A DNA stretch of 64,000 bases from CAZYVD01 sp964651045 (GTDB taxonomy: Bacteria; Zhuqueibacterota; QNDG01; DSAB01), in contig CAZYVD010000002.1 in the NCBI GenBank assembly GCA_964651045.1, positions 76,158-140,157 on the forward strand. Reading direction: 5' to 3'. Of the stretch, positions 1-8,759 are shown piece by piece. Both the position numbers and the translations under genes were made by a program. The notes under the pieces are model-generated. The model had not been told where the DNA came from, did not search any database, and saw nothing but the letters and a program-made list of their open reading frames with translations. Position 1 is the stretch's first letter; every line of letters begins with the position of its first letter.

Positions 1-58
1 AGAGAAAACCGTCATGGATGAATGATATAGTTCATAATAAAGAATAGATGTTAGAGAG

Positions 59-95
59 AGCCTTACCGTGTAAAAAAAGATGGTAAGGCTTTTTA
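59..95 (+). terminator. Intrinsic terminator of a gene left of the window
   Basis: A 9-bp perfect stem (AGCCTTACC at 59-67 with GGTAAGGCT at 82-90) is followed by a T-run on the + strand. No gene ends inside the window upstream of it, so it probably closes a transcript that enters from the left. Bases 1-58 hold nothing else I can recognise. Confidence 0.75.
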
Positions 96-97
96 TA

Positions 98-126
98 TTG
101 ACATAAATGTACAATTGATTTAAATT
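98..126 (+). promoter_or_regulatory. Sigma70-type promoter of the porin/ABC operon
   Basis: TTGACA at 98-103, 17-bp spacer, TAAATT at 121-126, about 35 bp before the first start codon of the operon and just after the upstream terminator. The -10 TAAATT recurs at other promoters in this window, for example before the tRNA gene. Confidence 0.65.
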
Positions 127-163
127 GATGTTAGGCCATATTAAATTTAGAGATTTTTAATAG

Positions 164-1363
164 ATGATTTTTAAGAAGAAAAAAGTGGGTTTAAGGTTTG
201 TATTTATTTTTTTGTTTTTAATAAATTCTGTTATTTATTCAAAACACATAGATTTTAAGGGTCAGCTCTCTGGATGGAGCCTTTTTTCAGAGTGGTATAA
301 AAATTTTCAGATAGGGTTGAGATATATTCCGGAGTTGAGTCTTGAGAAGACAATATCGGATAAATTTTCTATAGATACAGAATTGTCGCTGAATTTATAC
401 TCTACTCTTTTATATGGCAGCAGAGATGATGCATGTACTGAGAGTAGAATGAAGCCATATCGCATCTGGGCAAGACTCTCTACATCACATTTGGAAGTGA
501 GAGTTGGTCTTCAAAAGATAAGTTTTGGATCTGCCACACTTCTTCGACCCCTCATGTGGTTTGATCGTATAGATCCACGTGATCCACTACAGATTACAAA
601 TGGTGTGTATGGTTTGCTGTTCAGATACTACTTTTTAAATAATGCAAATATATGGCTGTGGGGCCTGATAGGAAACGATGAGACAAGGGGATGGGATGTT
701 GTGGTTTCGGATTGCAGTAATCCTGAATATGGAGGAAGGATACAGTATCCTTTACCCAGAGGAGAGATAGCAGTAAGCTATCATCACAGAAAGATAGATA
801 CTGAAAGGTCTATCGATTACCTTTTGAAGAGCATGGGCATCGGCAGCGATCCGCTTGTTAAAGGCTTGTTGCCCGATATTCCCAGATCGTATAACGAAGA
901 TCGACTCGGGATAGATGGAAAATGGGATGTTGAGGTTGGTATTTGGGTCGAGATGTCGTTTGTACGTTCAGATATCGATTTTTCATTTATGCGGTATCAG
1001 AAGATGATATGCACAGGAATCGATTACACATTCATGCTGGGCAATGGTCTTCATGTGCTTGCTGAGCATTTAATAAATGAGATGTCAGAGAGATTTTTTA
1101 GTTCAGGAGAGAGCCATCATTTTTCAGCAGCAGAAGCCGACTATCCAATAGGATTTCTTGACTCGGTAACAGGAATAATCTTTTATGATTGGGAGAATAG
1201 TCAATGGTACAGATTTATTATGTGGAAGAGAACATACGACAAGTTGAGTATATTTTTGATGGGGTTCTGGAATCCCGATAGATTCCAGATAGATCAGATG
1301 AAATATGGAGGCAATCTCATAACTGGAAAGGGCATTCAGTTGATGCTAGCGTACAACCACTAG
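164..1363 (+). CDS. Porin-like outer-membrane beta-barrel protein, first gene of the ABC operon
   Basis: This 399-residue protein starts with a clear signal peptide (positively charged KKKK run, hydrophobic stretch to about residue 24, cleavage near YSK). The rest is alternating polar/hydrophobic beta-strand-like sequence rich in Tyr, Trp and Arg with no internal membrane helices, as in bacterial outer-membrane barrels. I recognise no specific family or substrate motif. It lies 23 bp before an ABC ATPase, two FtsX-type permeases and a LolA-like carrier, so it may be the outer-membrane partner of that export module (inference from context). The ribosome-binding site before ATG 164 is weak. It could alternatively be an unrelated porin that merely heads the operon. 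Confidence 0.7.
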   Translation: MIFKKKKVGLRFVFIFLFLINSVIYSKHIDFKGQLSGWSLFSEWYKNFQIGLRYIPELSLEKTISDKFSIDTELSLNLYSTLLYGSRDDACTESRMKPYRIWARLSTSHLEVRVGLQKISFGSATLLRPLMWFDRIDPRDPLQITNGVYGLLFRYYFLNNANIWLWGLIGNDETRGWDVVVSDCSNPEYGGRIQYPLPRGEIAVSYHHRKIDTERSIDYLLKSMGIGSDPLVKGLLPDIPRSYNEDRLGIDGKWDVEVGIWVEMSFVRSDIDFSFMRYQKMICTGIDYTFMLGNGLHVLAEHLINEMSERFFSSGESHHFSAAEADYPIGFLDSVTGIIFYDWENSQWYRFIMWKRTYDKLSIFLMGFWNPDRFQIDQMKYGGNLITGKGIQLMLAYNH

Positions 1364-1386
1364 TGAGTTTTTAAGGGGAGAAAAAA

Positions 1387-2088
1387 ATGAAAGACTCCAG
1401 ATTGATAGAAATTAAAGGTTTAATAAAGCGATTTCCGATGGGTGCAGGAGAGTTTACTGCACTGAACAGTATAGATATTACATTCAAAAGGGGTGAATTT
1501 GCAGGAGTTGTTGGGCCGAGTGGTTCGGGTAAGACAACGCTGCTCAACATAATAGGTTCGCTTGATACGCCTTCTGAGGGAGAAGTAGTTGTTCTTGGAA
1601 ACAGTGTTGGGGATTTGAATCACAGAGAAGCGGCAAGGCTACGTTTAAAGCATATTGGATTCATTTTTCAAACATACAATCTTTTGCCTGTGTACAATGT
1701 TTTTGAGAATGTCGAATTTCCACTTCTTTTGCTTAAGATGGATGCCAGCAGGCGTAGAAAGGCGGTGTTGGATGCGATAGAGTGGGTTGGATTGACCGAC
1801 AAAATAAAATCTCGTCCAGCACAGCTCTCTGGAGGTGAGTGCCAGAGGGTGGCCATTGCAAGGGCAATGGTAAAGAAACCGGAAATAGTACTTGCAGATG
1901 AACCCACTGCAAATCTTGATGCAGAGAATTCTCATCATATTCTTCAAACAATGGAGAGATTGAACCAGGAATTAAAGACAACATTCATTTTTGCCACACA
2001 TGACGAGAAGGTAATTCGCTATCTAAAGCGAAAAATATCATTAATAGACGGAAAAGTGGTGAAGGATGAATCTATGGGAAAGAAGTAG
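1387..2088 (+). CDS. LolD/MacB-type ABC transporter ATPase
   Basis: 233 residues, the usual size for a stand-alone ABC ATPase of the LolD/MacB/FtsE class. Walker A GPSGSGKTT is at about residues 43-51, Q-loop near FIFQTYNLLP, signature LSGGECQRVAIARAM at about 147-161, Walker B IVLADEP at about 166-172, then the D-loop and switch His (ATHDE). It would power the two FtsX-fold permeases encoded next (32-bp spacing to the first). Family members drive lipoprotein release to LolA or extrude molecules mechanically across the envelope rather than importing solutes. A Shine-Dalgarno-like AGGGGAG precedes the ATG. The Lol-type role here is inferred from the neighbouring LolA-like gene. Confidence 0.93.
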   Translation: MKDSRLIEIKGLIKRFPMGAGEFTALNSIDITFKRGEFAGVVGPSGSGKTTLLNIIGSLDTPSEGEVVVLGNSVGDLNHREAARLRLKHIGFIFQTYNLLPVYNVFENVEFPLLLLKMDASRRRKAVLDAIEWVGLTDKIKSRPAQLSGGECQRVAIARAMVKKPEIVLADEPTANLDAENSHHILQTMERLNQELKTTFIFATHDEKVIRYLKRKISLIDGKVVKDESMGKK

Positions 2089-2120
2089 ATCCATTTTTAT
2101 TCTTTAGAGGAGGTATTGAA

Positions 2121-3293
2121 ATGGTTGCTGTGAAATTGGCGGTTCGCAACCTTATTGGTGCTGGGTTGAGGACATGGCTTAATGTGATAGTACTCTCTTT
2201 TTCGTATGTTGTAATAATATGGTACAGCGGACTGCTGGAAGGCTGGAACAGGCAGGCTCGCAGAGACATTATCGACTGGGAAATAGGAGGGGGTCAGTAC
2301 TGGAATCAGAGATATGATCCCTATGATCCATTTACAATAAGAGAGAGTCATGGGAAGATACCCGAACAATTAAGAGATTCCATTGAGAGAGGAGAACTGA
2401 CTCCAATACTGATTTCTCAGGCAACGATCTATCCTGAGGGAAGAATAAAGAGTGTAGTACTAAAAGGGATAGATCCGTCTCAAGAGATATTGAAGATTCC
2501 TTCAAAAAAACTTGATGTAGAAATAGAAGAGATACCTGCAATGATCGGAACGAGGATGGCAAAAAATAATAGATTGAATATTGGAGATTATGTTACTGTT
2601 AGATGGCGCGATGTAAGTGGGGTCTTTGATGCACAGGAAATGAAGATAGTAGCAATCTTTAAAACCAATGTCCAGACAGTAGATAATGGTCAGATATGGA
2701 TACCGCTCGATCGTCTTTATGAAATGATGCAGGTAAGTGATGAGGCAACTATTCTTGTAACAGGTAGAAATAAAAACTTTACTGATAATGTTCCTGGATG
2801 GAGTTTTAAGAATCACGACTTTCTACTCTCTGAAGTGGATCAGATAATAAAGACAAAGTCTTTTGGTGGTTCAATATTTTACATTATATTACTTTTACTG
2901 GCAATGCTGGCAATTTTCGATACACAGGTTCTTTCAATTTTCAGGCGTCAGAGAGAGATAGGGACAGATATTGCCATGGGCATGACCCGGGGGCAGGTGA
3001 TTCGTTTGTTTACAGTTGAAGGTGCAATGCATGGGGTTCTGGCAGCACTCTTTGCCGCAGTCTATGGAATACCGCTGCTTTCACTACAGGCGACTCATGG
3101 ATTTTCTATGCCTGCGAGTACAGACAATTATGGTCTTGCAATCGCAGAGAGAATATTTCCAGTTTATAGTTTTGGTTTAGTTGCTGGGACGGTGTTGATT
3201 GTGATGACTACTGTGACCATAGTGAGCTATCTTCCGACAAGAAAGATAGCAAAGATGAATCCAACCGATTCGATAAGAGGAAGGATACAATAA
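2121..3293 (+). CDS. FtsX/LolC-E-type ABC permease (first of two)
   Basis: 390 residues with the MacB/LolC/FtsX layout: an N-terminal membrane helix at about residues 17-37, a large periplasmic domain to about 245, then three C-terminal helices. The C-terminal FtsX region carries the typical coupling-helix sequence RRQREIGTDIAMGMTRGQV, followed by a helix and a final TM before PTRKIAKMNPTDSIRG, a conserved ending of LolC/LolE-type permeases. A strong AGGAGG lies before the ATG. It sits between the ATPase and a second, non-identical permease, so the complex is probably a heterodimeric permease with an ATPase dimer (LolCDE-like). The substrate is not evident. Confidence 0.88.
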   Translation: MVAVKLAVRNLIGAGLRTWLNVIVLSFSYVVIIWYSGLLEGWNRQARRDIIDWEIGGGQYWNQRYDPYDPFTIRESHGKIPEQLRDSIERGELTPILISQATIYPEGRIKSVVLKGIDPSQEILKIPSKKLDVEIEEIPAMIGTRMAKNNRLNIGDYVTVRWRDVSGVFDAQEMKIVAIFKTNVQTVDNGQIWIPLDRLYEMMQVSDEATILVTGRNKNFTDNVPGWSFKNHDFLLSEVDQIIKTKSFGGSIFYIILLLLAMLAIFDTQVLSIFRRQREIGTDIAMGMTRGQVIRLFTVEGAMHGVLAALFAAVYGIPLLSLQATHGFSMPASTDNYGLAIAERIFPVYSFGLVAGTVLIVMTTVTIVSYLPTRKIAKMNPTDSIRGRIQ

Positions 3294-3325
3294 GAGATTT
3301 GTTTCTTAAAAACAGGACATAAGAG

Positions 3326-4600
3326 ATGTTTAGATTTATATTGAAAGGCATAATACGAGACAGGAGCCGCAGTTTGTTCCCCATTATTGTTGTTACTACA
3401 GGAGTTATGCTTACAGTGGTTATGCAAAGCTGGATAAGAGGGGTCATGGGAGACATGGTGGATTTTAATGCCAGATTTTTAACGGGACATGTTAAAATAA
3501 TGACAAGATCATATGCAGAGAGTCAGGACCAGATGCCTAACGATTTAGCCATGATTGGGGTTGATGAGCTCATCAAAAATCTTAGGAGAGATTTTCCAGA
3601 TGTTGATTGGGTAAAACGTATCAGATTTGGTGGCCTGATCGATGTTCCAGATGAAAATGGAGTGACCATTTCACAGGGGCCTGCACTTGGATTGGCCGTT
3701 GATCTTCTCTCAAAGAGTAGTTCTGAGATTGAGAGATTAAACATAAAAGATGGAATGAAGAGGGGGAGAATGCCCAGAGACCGTGGAGAGGCGCTTCTCA
3801 GCGATCAATTTGCCACAAGGCTCGATGTTAAGCCGGGAGATGTTGTAACGCTGATAACATCTACTATGTATGGAAGCATGGCGATGAAAAATTTTATCGT
3901 ATCAGGAACAGTAGAATTCGGAATAAGAGTGATGGACATGGGTGCAGTGATAGTAGACATCAAAGATGCGCAACAGGTTCTGGATATGGAAGATGGGTCG
4001 AGTGAAATACTGGGCTATTTTAAAGGTGGTGTATATGATGAGCACAAGGCTAAAGGATTAATGGAGAGATTTAATGCGAAATATTCAAATACAGATGATG
4101 AGTTTTCGCCCATCATGCTGCGGCTGAGAGATCAGAACGATCTTGCCAGCTTGTTGGATTATGTCTCTGATTTTTCGAAAATAATGATTGCTGTATTTGT
4201 TGTTGCAATGTCGATAGTTTTATGGAATGCTGGATTGATTGGCGGACTCAGACGTTATGGTGAAATAGGATTGAGACTTGCAATGGGAGAGAGTAAGGGA
4301 GGAGTACACAGATCAATGATAATGGAGTCAGTGGCGATTGGAGTGATGGGTTCATTATTTGGAACCATTATTGGTCTGATCATAGCATGGATCCTACAGA
4401 CCAGGGGAATCGATATAAGCTCTATGATGAGGAACGCCACGATGATGTTGCCTAGCACATTTCGTGCAAGAATAACACCAGGAGCATATTTTATAGGCTT
4501 TGTACCAGGACTTTTTTCTACTGTTCTTGGTACGGTCCTTGCTGGAATAGGAATTTACAAAAGAGAAACGGCAGGGCTTTTTAGAGAGCTTGAAGCATGA
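3326..4600 (+). CDS. FtsX/LolC-E-type ABC permease (second of two)
   Basis: 424 residues, same topology as the upstream permease: N-terminal helix at about residues 18-40, a periplasmic domain of about 230 residues, and three C-terminal helices. The FtsX core is visible in RRYGEIGLRLAMGESKGGV, equivalent to the coupling region of MacB and LolE. It follows the first permease after 32 bp and precedes the LolA-like gene by 36 bp. The two permeases differ enough in sequence to suggest an old duplication with specialised roles, as for LolC and LolE. Substrate assignment is by context only. Confidence 0.88.
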   Translation: MFRFILKGIIRDRSRSLFPIIVVTTGVMLTVVMQSWIRGVMGDMVDFNARFLTGHVKIMTRSYAESQDQMPNDLAMIGVDELIKNLRRDFPDVDWVKRIRFGGLIDVPDENGVTISQGPALGLAVDLLSKSSSEIERLNIKDGMKRGRMPRDRGEALLSDQFATRLDVKPGDVVTLITSTMYGSMAMKNFIVSGTVEFGIRVMDMGAVIVDIKDAQQVLDMEDGSSEILGYFKGGVYDEHKAKGLMERFNAKYSNTDDEFSPIMLRLRDQNDLASLLDYVSDFSKIMIAVFVVAMSIVLWNAGLIGGLRRYGEIGLRLAMGESKGGVHRSMIMESVAIGVMGSLFGTIIGLIIAWILQTRGIDISSMMRNATMMLPSTFRARITPGAYFIGFVPGLFSTVLGTVLAGIGIYKRETAGLFRELEA

Positions 4601-4636
4601 TTTTTATGGAGGTCTCAATAGAAAGGTAGAGAAATA

Positions 4637-5374
4637 ATGAAAAAAATTATTTTACTAATCGTCTCACTCATTTCTATTAATTTGAGTGCACAGATGATTT
4701 CCGGTGAAGAAGTGCTTAGAAATATTGACAGAAACCTATCATCTAAGAATAAAGTGGTGAAATCTAAGATGATAATACATGGTAGAAGAGGCAGCCGCAC
4801 AATAGAATCAAGATCATGGATAGAGGGAGAAGAAAAATCTTTTACAGAGTATCTTTCACCCCCAAGGGAAAGGGGAACAAAGATGCTTAAACTTAAAGAC
4901 AGGTTGTGGATCTATTCGCCTTCAACAGATCGTGTAATACTAATTTCGGGTCACATGCTGAGGCAGTCGGTAATGGGTTCAGACCTTTCCTATGAAGACA
5001 TGATGGAAGATCCGAGATTGAGCAACAACTATCATGCAGAAGTAACAGGAATAGACACTGTTGATGGTAGATCTTGCTGGCTTTTAGAACTTGAGGCAAA
5101 AAATAGAAATGTATCATATCACTTTAGAAAGTTGTGGGTAGATAGAGAGAGAAGCATTCCACTCAGGGAAGAACTTTATGCAAAGAGCGGTAAGCTTTTA
5201 AAGAAAGTGGAATTAAAACAAATAGTCTGGATTGAAAATCGCTGGTATCCTAAAAGGATGACTTTTAAAGATATGCTCAAGATAGGCAAGGGTACAGAGT
5301 TTGTGATTGAATCTATCAAGTTTGATGTTGATATACCACAATACATATTTTCAAAAGCATCATTAAAAAAATAG
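4637..5374 (+). CDS. LolA-like outer-membrane lipoprotein-sorting protein
   Basis: 245 residues with a signal peptide (MKK, hydrophobic to about residue 20, AQM cleavage region). The mature part matches the LolA-like fold of proteins annotated as outer membrane lipoprotein-sorting protein: a stretch around TEYLSPPRERGTKMLKLKDR, then LWIYSPSTDRV, then the SDLSYEDMMEDPRL segment typical of that family. Such proteins form an open half-barrel that carries acylated or lipidic cargo through the periplasm. Directly following two FtsX permeases and their ATPase, it is a strong candidate for the soluble carrier of this export module. Family assignment is from motif memory and function is inferred. Confidence 0.82.
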   Translation: MKKIILLIVSLISINLSAQMISGEEVLRNIDRNLSSKNKVVKSKMIIHGRRGSRTIESRSWIEGEEKSFTEYLSPPRERGTKMLKLKDRLWIYSPSTDRVILISGHMLRQSVMGSDLSYEDMMEDPRLSNNYHAEVTGIDTVDGRSCWLLELEAKNRNVSYHFRKLWVDRERSIPLREELYAKSGKLLKKVELKQIVWIENRWYPKRMTFKDMLKIGKGTEFVIESIKFDVDIPQYIFSKASLKK

Positions 5375-5388
5375 AACAGGGAGAAGAG

Positions 5389-5937
5389 GTGAGAGGATTT
5401 AAACACATTGAGAGTAGAGATCAGATTTTTAATGGTAAATATCTAAAACTTGAGAAGTTGAAGATAAATCTGCCAGACGGCAGGAGGGGAGAAAGAGAGG
5501 TTGTCAGAGTAGAGGACGCAGCAGCCGTGATTCCGGTAGATAAAAATGGTAAGGTTCAATTAGTACGCCAGTACAGGCATGCAATAGAGAAAGATATTTT
5601 GGAAGTGCCGGCAGGACTCATCAACAAAGGCGAGACCCCAGAACAGACTGCTGTTCGAGAGTGTGAAGAGGAGACAGGCTTCAGGCCGCAGAGGCTTAAA
5701 AGGCTGCTTTACTATGCACATGCAGAAGGTTATTCGTCGGGGTTTACGACTCTTTTCCTTGGCCTGGATCTTATTTATACAGGTAAAATAAATCCCGACT
5801 CTACTGAACTTCTCGAACGGGTATCGCTTCCTTTTGAACAGTTGCTTAAAAAAGTAAAACAGGGAGAGATTCTGGATTCCAAGACAATCTTGTGTGTTTT
5901 ATTATACGAAAGAATGAGATACGATATAGAGACGTAA
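5389..5937 (+). CDS. Nudix hydrolase, ADP-ribose pyrophosphatase type
   Basis: 182 residues starting at GTG with AGGGAGA upstream. The Nudix box is complete: Gly of GLINKGE, then Glu, then RECEEETGF at about residues 89-97, giving the G-x5-E-x7-RE-U-x-EE-x-G-U pattern that binds the catalytic metals. The preceding VPVDKNGKVQLVRQYRHA region and the EVPAG segment before the box are typical of ADP-ribose/sugar-nucleotide pyrophosphatases (NudF-like). It would hydrolyse ADP-ribose or a related nucleotide sugar to AMP plus sugar phosphate in the cytoplasm. It follows the transport genes by 14 bp but has no obvious functional link to them. It ends 2 bp before the convergent 5940-6473 gene. Confidence 0.9.
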   Translation: MRGFKHIESRDQIFNGKYLKLEKLKINLPDGRRGEREVVRVEDAAAVIPVDKNGKVQLVRQYRHAIEKDILEVPAGLINKGETPEQTAVRECEEETGFRPQRLKRLLYYAHAEGYSSGFTTLFLGLDLIYTGKINPDSTELLERVSLPFEQLLKKVKQGEILDSKTILCVLLYERMRYDIET

Positions 5938-5939
5938 GT

Positions 5940-6473
5940 TCATGGGACTATATTCTTTTTTCCTGTAATTTCTTTAATATCGAGTCGTAGAATGTTTACT
6001 CCCTCATAGCATGTTTTGTCTTTTAAAATTTTCTTTTTGATTGGATCAGGATTTTTTTCAAGATGATTCAAAAGAACATCAAGACCATGCTTTTTTTCTT
6101 TTATATTCTCAACTTCATACATGATTCCCAGGAATACAACTGATCTATAACTGTGATCGCATTTTCCGTGGCAGTAACCCCTATCTTCAATAACACTGCA
6201 ACAGACAGACGGATTGTTTCTAATAAAGTCGGTCTTCAGGCCCTGCTTAGCACAGTGAAAATATAGACATTTTTGATTTTCGTCAAATCCATAGTTCATT
6301 GTCACAATATACGGCTCATTGGCTCTACACATTGAGATTACAGCATATCTTCCCCTCTTCAGGATTTCGAATATTTCATCCTGTTTTTTGATCTCTTTTT
6401 CCTTTTTCTTGAGATGATATTTGCTCTTTAAAATCTTTGTTGATGATTTGATTAATCTATTATTTTTGTGCAT
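5940..6473 (-). CDS. Pyridoxamine 5'-phosphate oxidase-like flavin-binding protein (NimA-like)
   Basis: 177 residues. After a basic, probably disordered N-terminus of about 30 residues the protein has the split-barrel signature of NimA/PPOX-like FMN proteins: ILKRGRYAVISMCRANEPYI, MNYGF, LYFHCAKQGLK and RSVVFLG. Members bind FMN or haem-like cofactors and include nitroimidazole reductases; the substrate here is unknown. It is Cys-rich (CC and C-x3-C in the middle). Its start overlaps the end of the upstream lipoprotein gene by 22 bp, so translation is probably coupled, or a later non-ATG start is used. It is the last gene of the minus-strand cluster. Confidence 0.8.
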   Translation of the reverse strand: MHKNNRLIKSSTKILKSKYHLKKKEKEIKKQDEIFEILKRGRYAVISMCRANEPYIVTMNYGFDENQKCLYFHCAKQGLKTDFIRNNPSVCCSVIEDRGYCHGKCDHSYRSVVFLGIMYEVENIKEKKHGLDVLLNHLEKNPDPIKKKILKDKTCYEGVNILRLDIKEITGKKNIVP

Positions 6474-7162
6474 GAGACGCGGATTTCCCTTAAAAGATTT
6501 TTAGCACTGTTTATACCTGTTAGATCTGTAATGAGATGATCTACCCGATCCCACTGATCGGTTCGTCCGATGAGTATCGGAACATCCGATTGCCCTATAA
6601 GAGCTTTAATCTTTCCACTATAGACCAGTGAAGGCTGACCGTTTCCGTCCGGATCAGGATGACCATTTTTTTGGAGTGGCGGAAAGGAGTCGTTGTAGTC
6701 ACCAGAGGCGTTGACCTCAATGAAATACTTCCATGTAGTCCCTGGTGGAACGGTTGTCTTGACTATCAGTTCTTTGGATGGTGTTGCCCCTGTTAGCGCA
6801 TCTGGCAGGGGATTTGTTATTGTAATCATTGTATTAGTGCCTGTTTCCTCGTTGTATCTGCTTACCCAGTAGGGAAGGGATGTGGGACAGATTACTTTAC
6901 CTCGCCACCTGCCTGTTGCAGTGCGCGATGTTACCCAGATGGTTTTTATTATACCACTGTCAGGCTGTTCGATCCAGATTGCTATTTGTGGAGGCTCCCC
7001 ATAATTTGTATCCTCCCATGTCTTCTGGTCTATGAGGAGCCGGAACACAATGACTGCTCCCTTTTCTACTCCAGAGGAGTGATTACTAGATTTTTTACAT
7101 CCTGTTGTGATTATAGAGAGAACAAATATTAAACAGAATGTCTGAATAGACTTGAAGCTCAC
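6452..7162 (-). CDS. Putative lipoprotein, DUF2271-like
   Basis: 236 residues from a GTG start with AGGAT upstream. The N-terminus is a lipoprotein signal with Cys at about residue 22 (TTGC), followed by a Ser-rich linker. The mature domain contains QIAIWIEQPD, a TGRWRGK segment and LPYWVSRYNEE, which resemble the DUF2271 family of periplasmic proteins. I am only moderately sure of that match. No catalytic motif is evident. It lies 9 bp downstream of the GH109-type lipoprotein and overlaps the flavin-binding protein gene, so the three are likely co-transcribed. Confidence 0.7.
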   Translation of the reverse strand: MSFKSIQTFCLIFVLSIITTGCKKSSNHSSGVEKGAVIVFRLLIDQKTWEDTNYGEPPQIAIWIEQPDSGIIKTIWVTSRTATGRWRGKVICPTSLPYWVSRYNEETGTNTMITITNPLPDALTGATPSKELIVKTTVPPGTTWKYFIEVNASGDYNDSFPPLQKNGHPDPDGNGQPSLVYSGKIKALIGQSDVPILIGRTDQWDRVDHLITDLTGINSAKNLLREIRVSCTKIID

Positions 7163-7171
7163 ACAATTATC

Positions 7172-8542
7172 CTATTCTTCAATTATACCTAAAGGCTGTC
7201 TGGTTTTCCACAATCCACGAGTAAAGTCGGGAAAGTCCACAGGTCTCGATCTATTTGCTACGGAGATCTCTGTCAGTCCTGATACAACACTCCATGATGC
7301 AGCATCATACACATCCATGTCGGGATTTGTTCCAGTGCGAAGGGCCTTTATTAGACGGTAATCTTCAATAAAGTCGGCACCGCCGTGTCCTGCTCCCTTT
7401 GAAATTTCGCGAATCCTTCGAATGAGTGGATGTTCATATTTATCTTTATAGTTGCTTAGAGGTTCCCACCTGTGACGCGGACTCAACCCTTCTATGTGTA
7501 TAATATTTGAATGGGTAAGATCGCAGAATCCACGAGTGATCCCTTTTGTGCCCTGAATAAGATTTATTCTGCTGTATGGCCGTGGAAGATTTGTATCGTG
7601 AACCAGATATATAGTTTTTCCCTTTACTGTCTTTATCATGCTTGTATTTATGTCGCCGCATTTATAATTGACCTTTGAGAACTTGTTATCTGGCCCAAGA
7701 TGTTTGATTGCAAACTCTTTGAGACCTCTGGCCGGTGTGCTCATCGATACGAGGTAGTCGAAACGATCTCCCCTGTTTATATTCATACATTGTGCTATAG
7801 GTCCAAGGCCGTGGGTTGGATAAAGATTGCCGTTTCGATTTATGGAGTGATATATTCGCCACTGTTTTTCATAGTATCCGCTGCTGAGTTTCAGGTTGCG
7901 CAGATCATGGTTATATGCACCTTCTCCATGAAGTAGTTCTCCAAATAGGCCCTTTCTTACCATGTTTAATATCATGAGTTCTGGTCCCATGTAACAGCAG
8001 TTTTCAAGCATTACACAGTGCTTTTTATATTTCTCTGCAGTTTCTACAAGCTGCCAGCATTCCTCTATTGTTACAGCGGCAGGTACTTCTGTTGCTGCAT
8101 GACTCCCATTCTCCATAGCTGCAACACATACAGGTACATGCCATTTCCATGGTGTTGCTGTCATAACAAGGTCAAGGTCTTCCTCTTCACACATACGTTT
8201 GAAGTCATACTCTCCTCTGGTGTAACCCTTCGGTTTAGGTTTTCCTGCCTCTACAGCCCATCTCTGGGCTCTGGCAACCTTTTGTTCGACAATATCGCAA
8301 AGTGCAACAAGCTCAACCCCATCTATTCTGAGCAGATTTCGAACATGTCCTGAGCCCTGGTTTCCAATTCCTACAAAACCCACCCTAACGGTGTCAATAG
8401 GCTTAATCTTCGGCAATCCAGGTTTTGTCCGGATTTCCCCCTTTTTACAGCTCGTGATCATTGAACCAGCAATGGCTGCTCCCAGACCGAGTGTTGTTCC
8501 GATTTTAATAAAATCCCTGCGGTCATATTCTCTGTTCTTCAT
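7172..8542 (-). CDS. GH109-type glycosidase / Gfo-Idh-MocA family lipoprotein, probable alpha-N-acetylgalactosaminidase
   Basis: 456 residues. The N-terminus is a Tat-type signal (RRDFIKIG) with a lipobox-like Cys (ITSC), so it is probably exported folded with bound NAD and may be lipid-anchored. The Rossmann motif VGIGNQG is at about residues 55-61. Segments such as EVPAAVTIEECWQLVE, MLENCCY, NMVRKGLFGE, GEGAYNHDLR and NGNLYPTHGLGP are hallmarks of GH109, an NAD-dependent family founded on bacterial alpha-N-acetylgalactosaminidase. The HGEGAY and YPTHGLGP Tyr/His residues form the expected active site. AGGAGG precedes the ATG. Downstream of a symporter and galactokinase-type kinase, it could feed GalNAc into the cell. 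Substrate is inferred. Confidence 0.85.
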   Translation of the reverse strand: MKNREYDRRDFIKIGTTLGLGAAIAGSMITSCKKGEIRTKPGLPKIKPIDTVRVGFVGIGNQGSGHVRNLLRIDGVELVALCDIVEQKVARAQRWAVEAGKPKPKGYTRGEYDFKRMCEEEDLDLVMTATPWKWHVPVCVAAMENGSHAATEVPAAVTIEECWQLVETAEKYKKHCVMLENCCYMGPELMILNMVRKGLFGELLHGEGAYNHDLRNLKLSSGYYEKQWRIYHSINRNGNLYPTHGLGPIAQCMNINRGDRFDYLVSMSTPARGLKEFAIKHLGPDNKFSKVNYKCGDINTSMIKTVKGKTIYLVHDTNLPRPYSRINLIQGTKGITRGFCDLTHSNIIHIEGLSPRHRWEPLSNYKDKYEHPLIRRIREISKGAGHGGADFIEDYRLIKALRTGTNPDMDVYDAASWSVVSGLTEISVANRSRPVDFPDFTRGLWKTRQPLGIIEE

Positions 8543-8618
8543 TGTAAGACCTCCTGTTGATATTTAAGCATCATGTAGATGTTCAAACAAATCTTGCATC
8601 TTATATTTTTAAAAGAGT

Positions 8619-8759
8619 TTACTGTCTATCTGGATCCTTAAGGTCTTTAAACATATCGATTATGTTTCGTATTCCACCAAAAAACACTATTACAACGAGT
8701 AGACTATAGCCAGAAAGTGTAAAAATGAGCGTGAGCTTCCACAGCAATATCCAGTTCAT
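8619..8759 (-). CDS. 46-residue single-pass membrane protein coupled to the symporter gene
   Basis: A short reading frame starting MNWILLWKLTLIFTLSGY and ending KDLKDPDRQ. Its ATG overlaps the TGA stop of the sodium:solute symporter in an ATGA arrangement, a strong sign of translational coupling. One hydrophobic helix spans about residues 4-28, followed by GGIRNIIDMF and a charged tail. Small proteins encoded immediately after SSS-family symporters are known (annotated in other genomes as symporter small accessory protein), and this one has the right size, position and topology. Function as a stabilising or regulatory subunit is inference. Confidence 0.78.
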   Translation of the reverse strand: MNWILLWKLTLIFTLSGYSLLVVIVFFGGIRNIIDMFKDLKDPDRQ

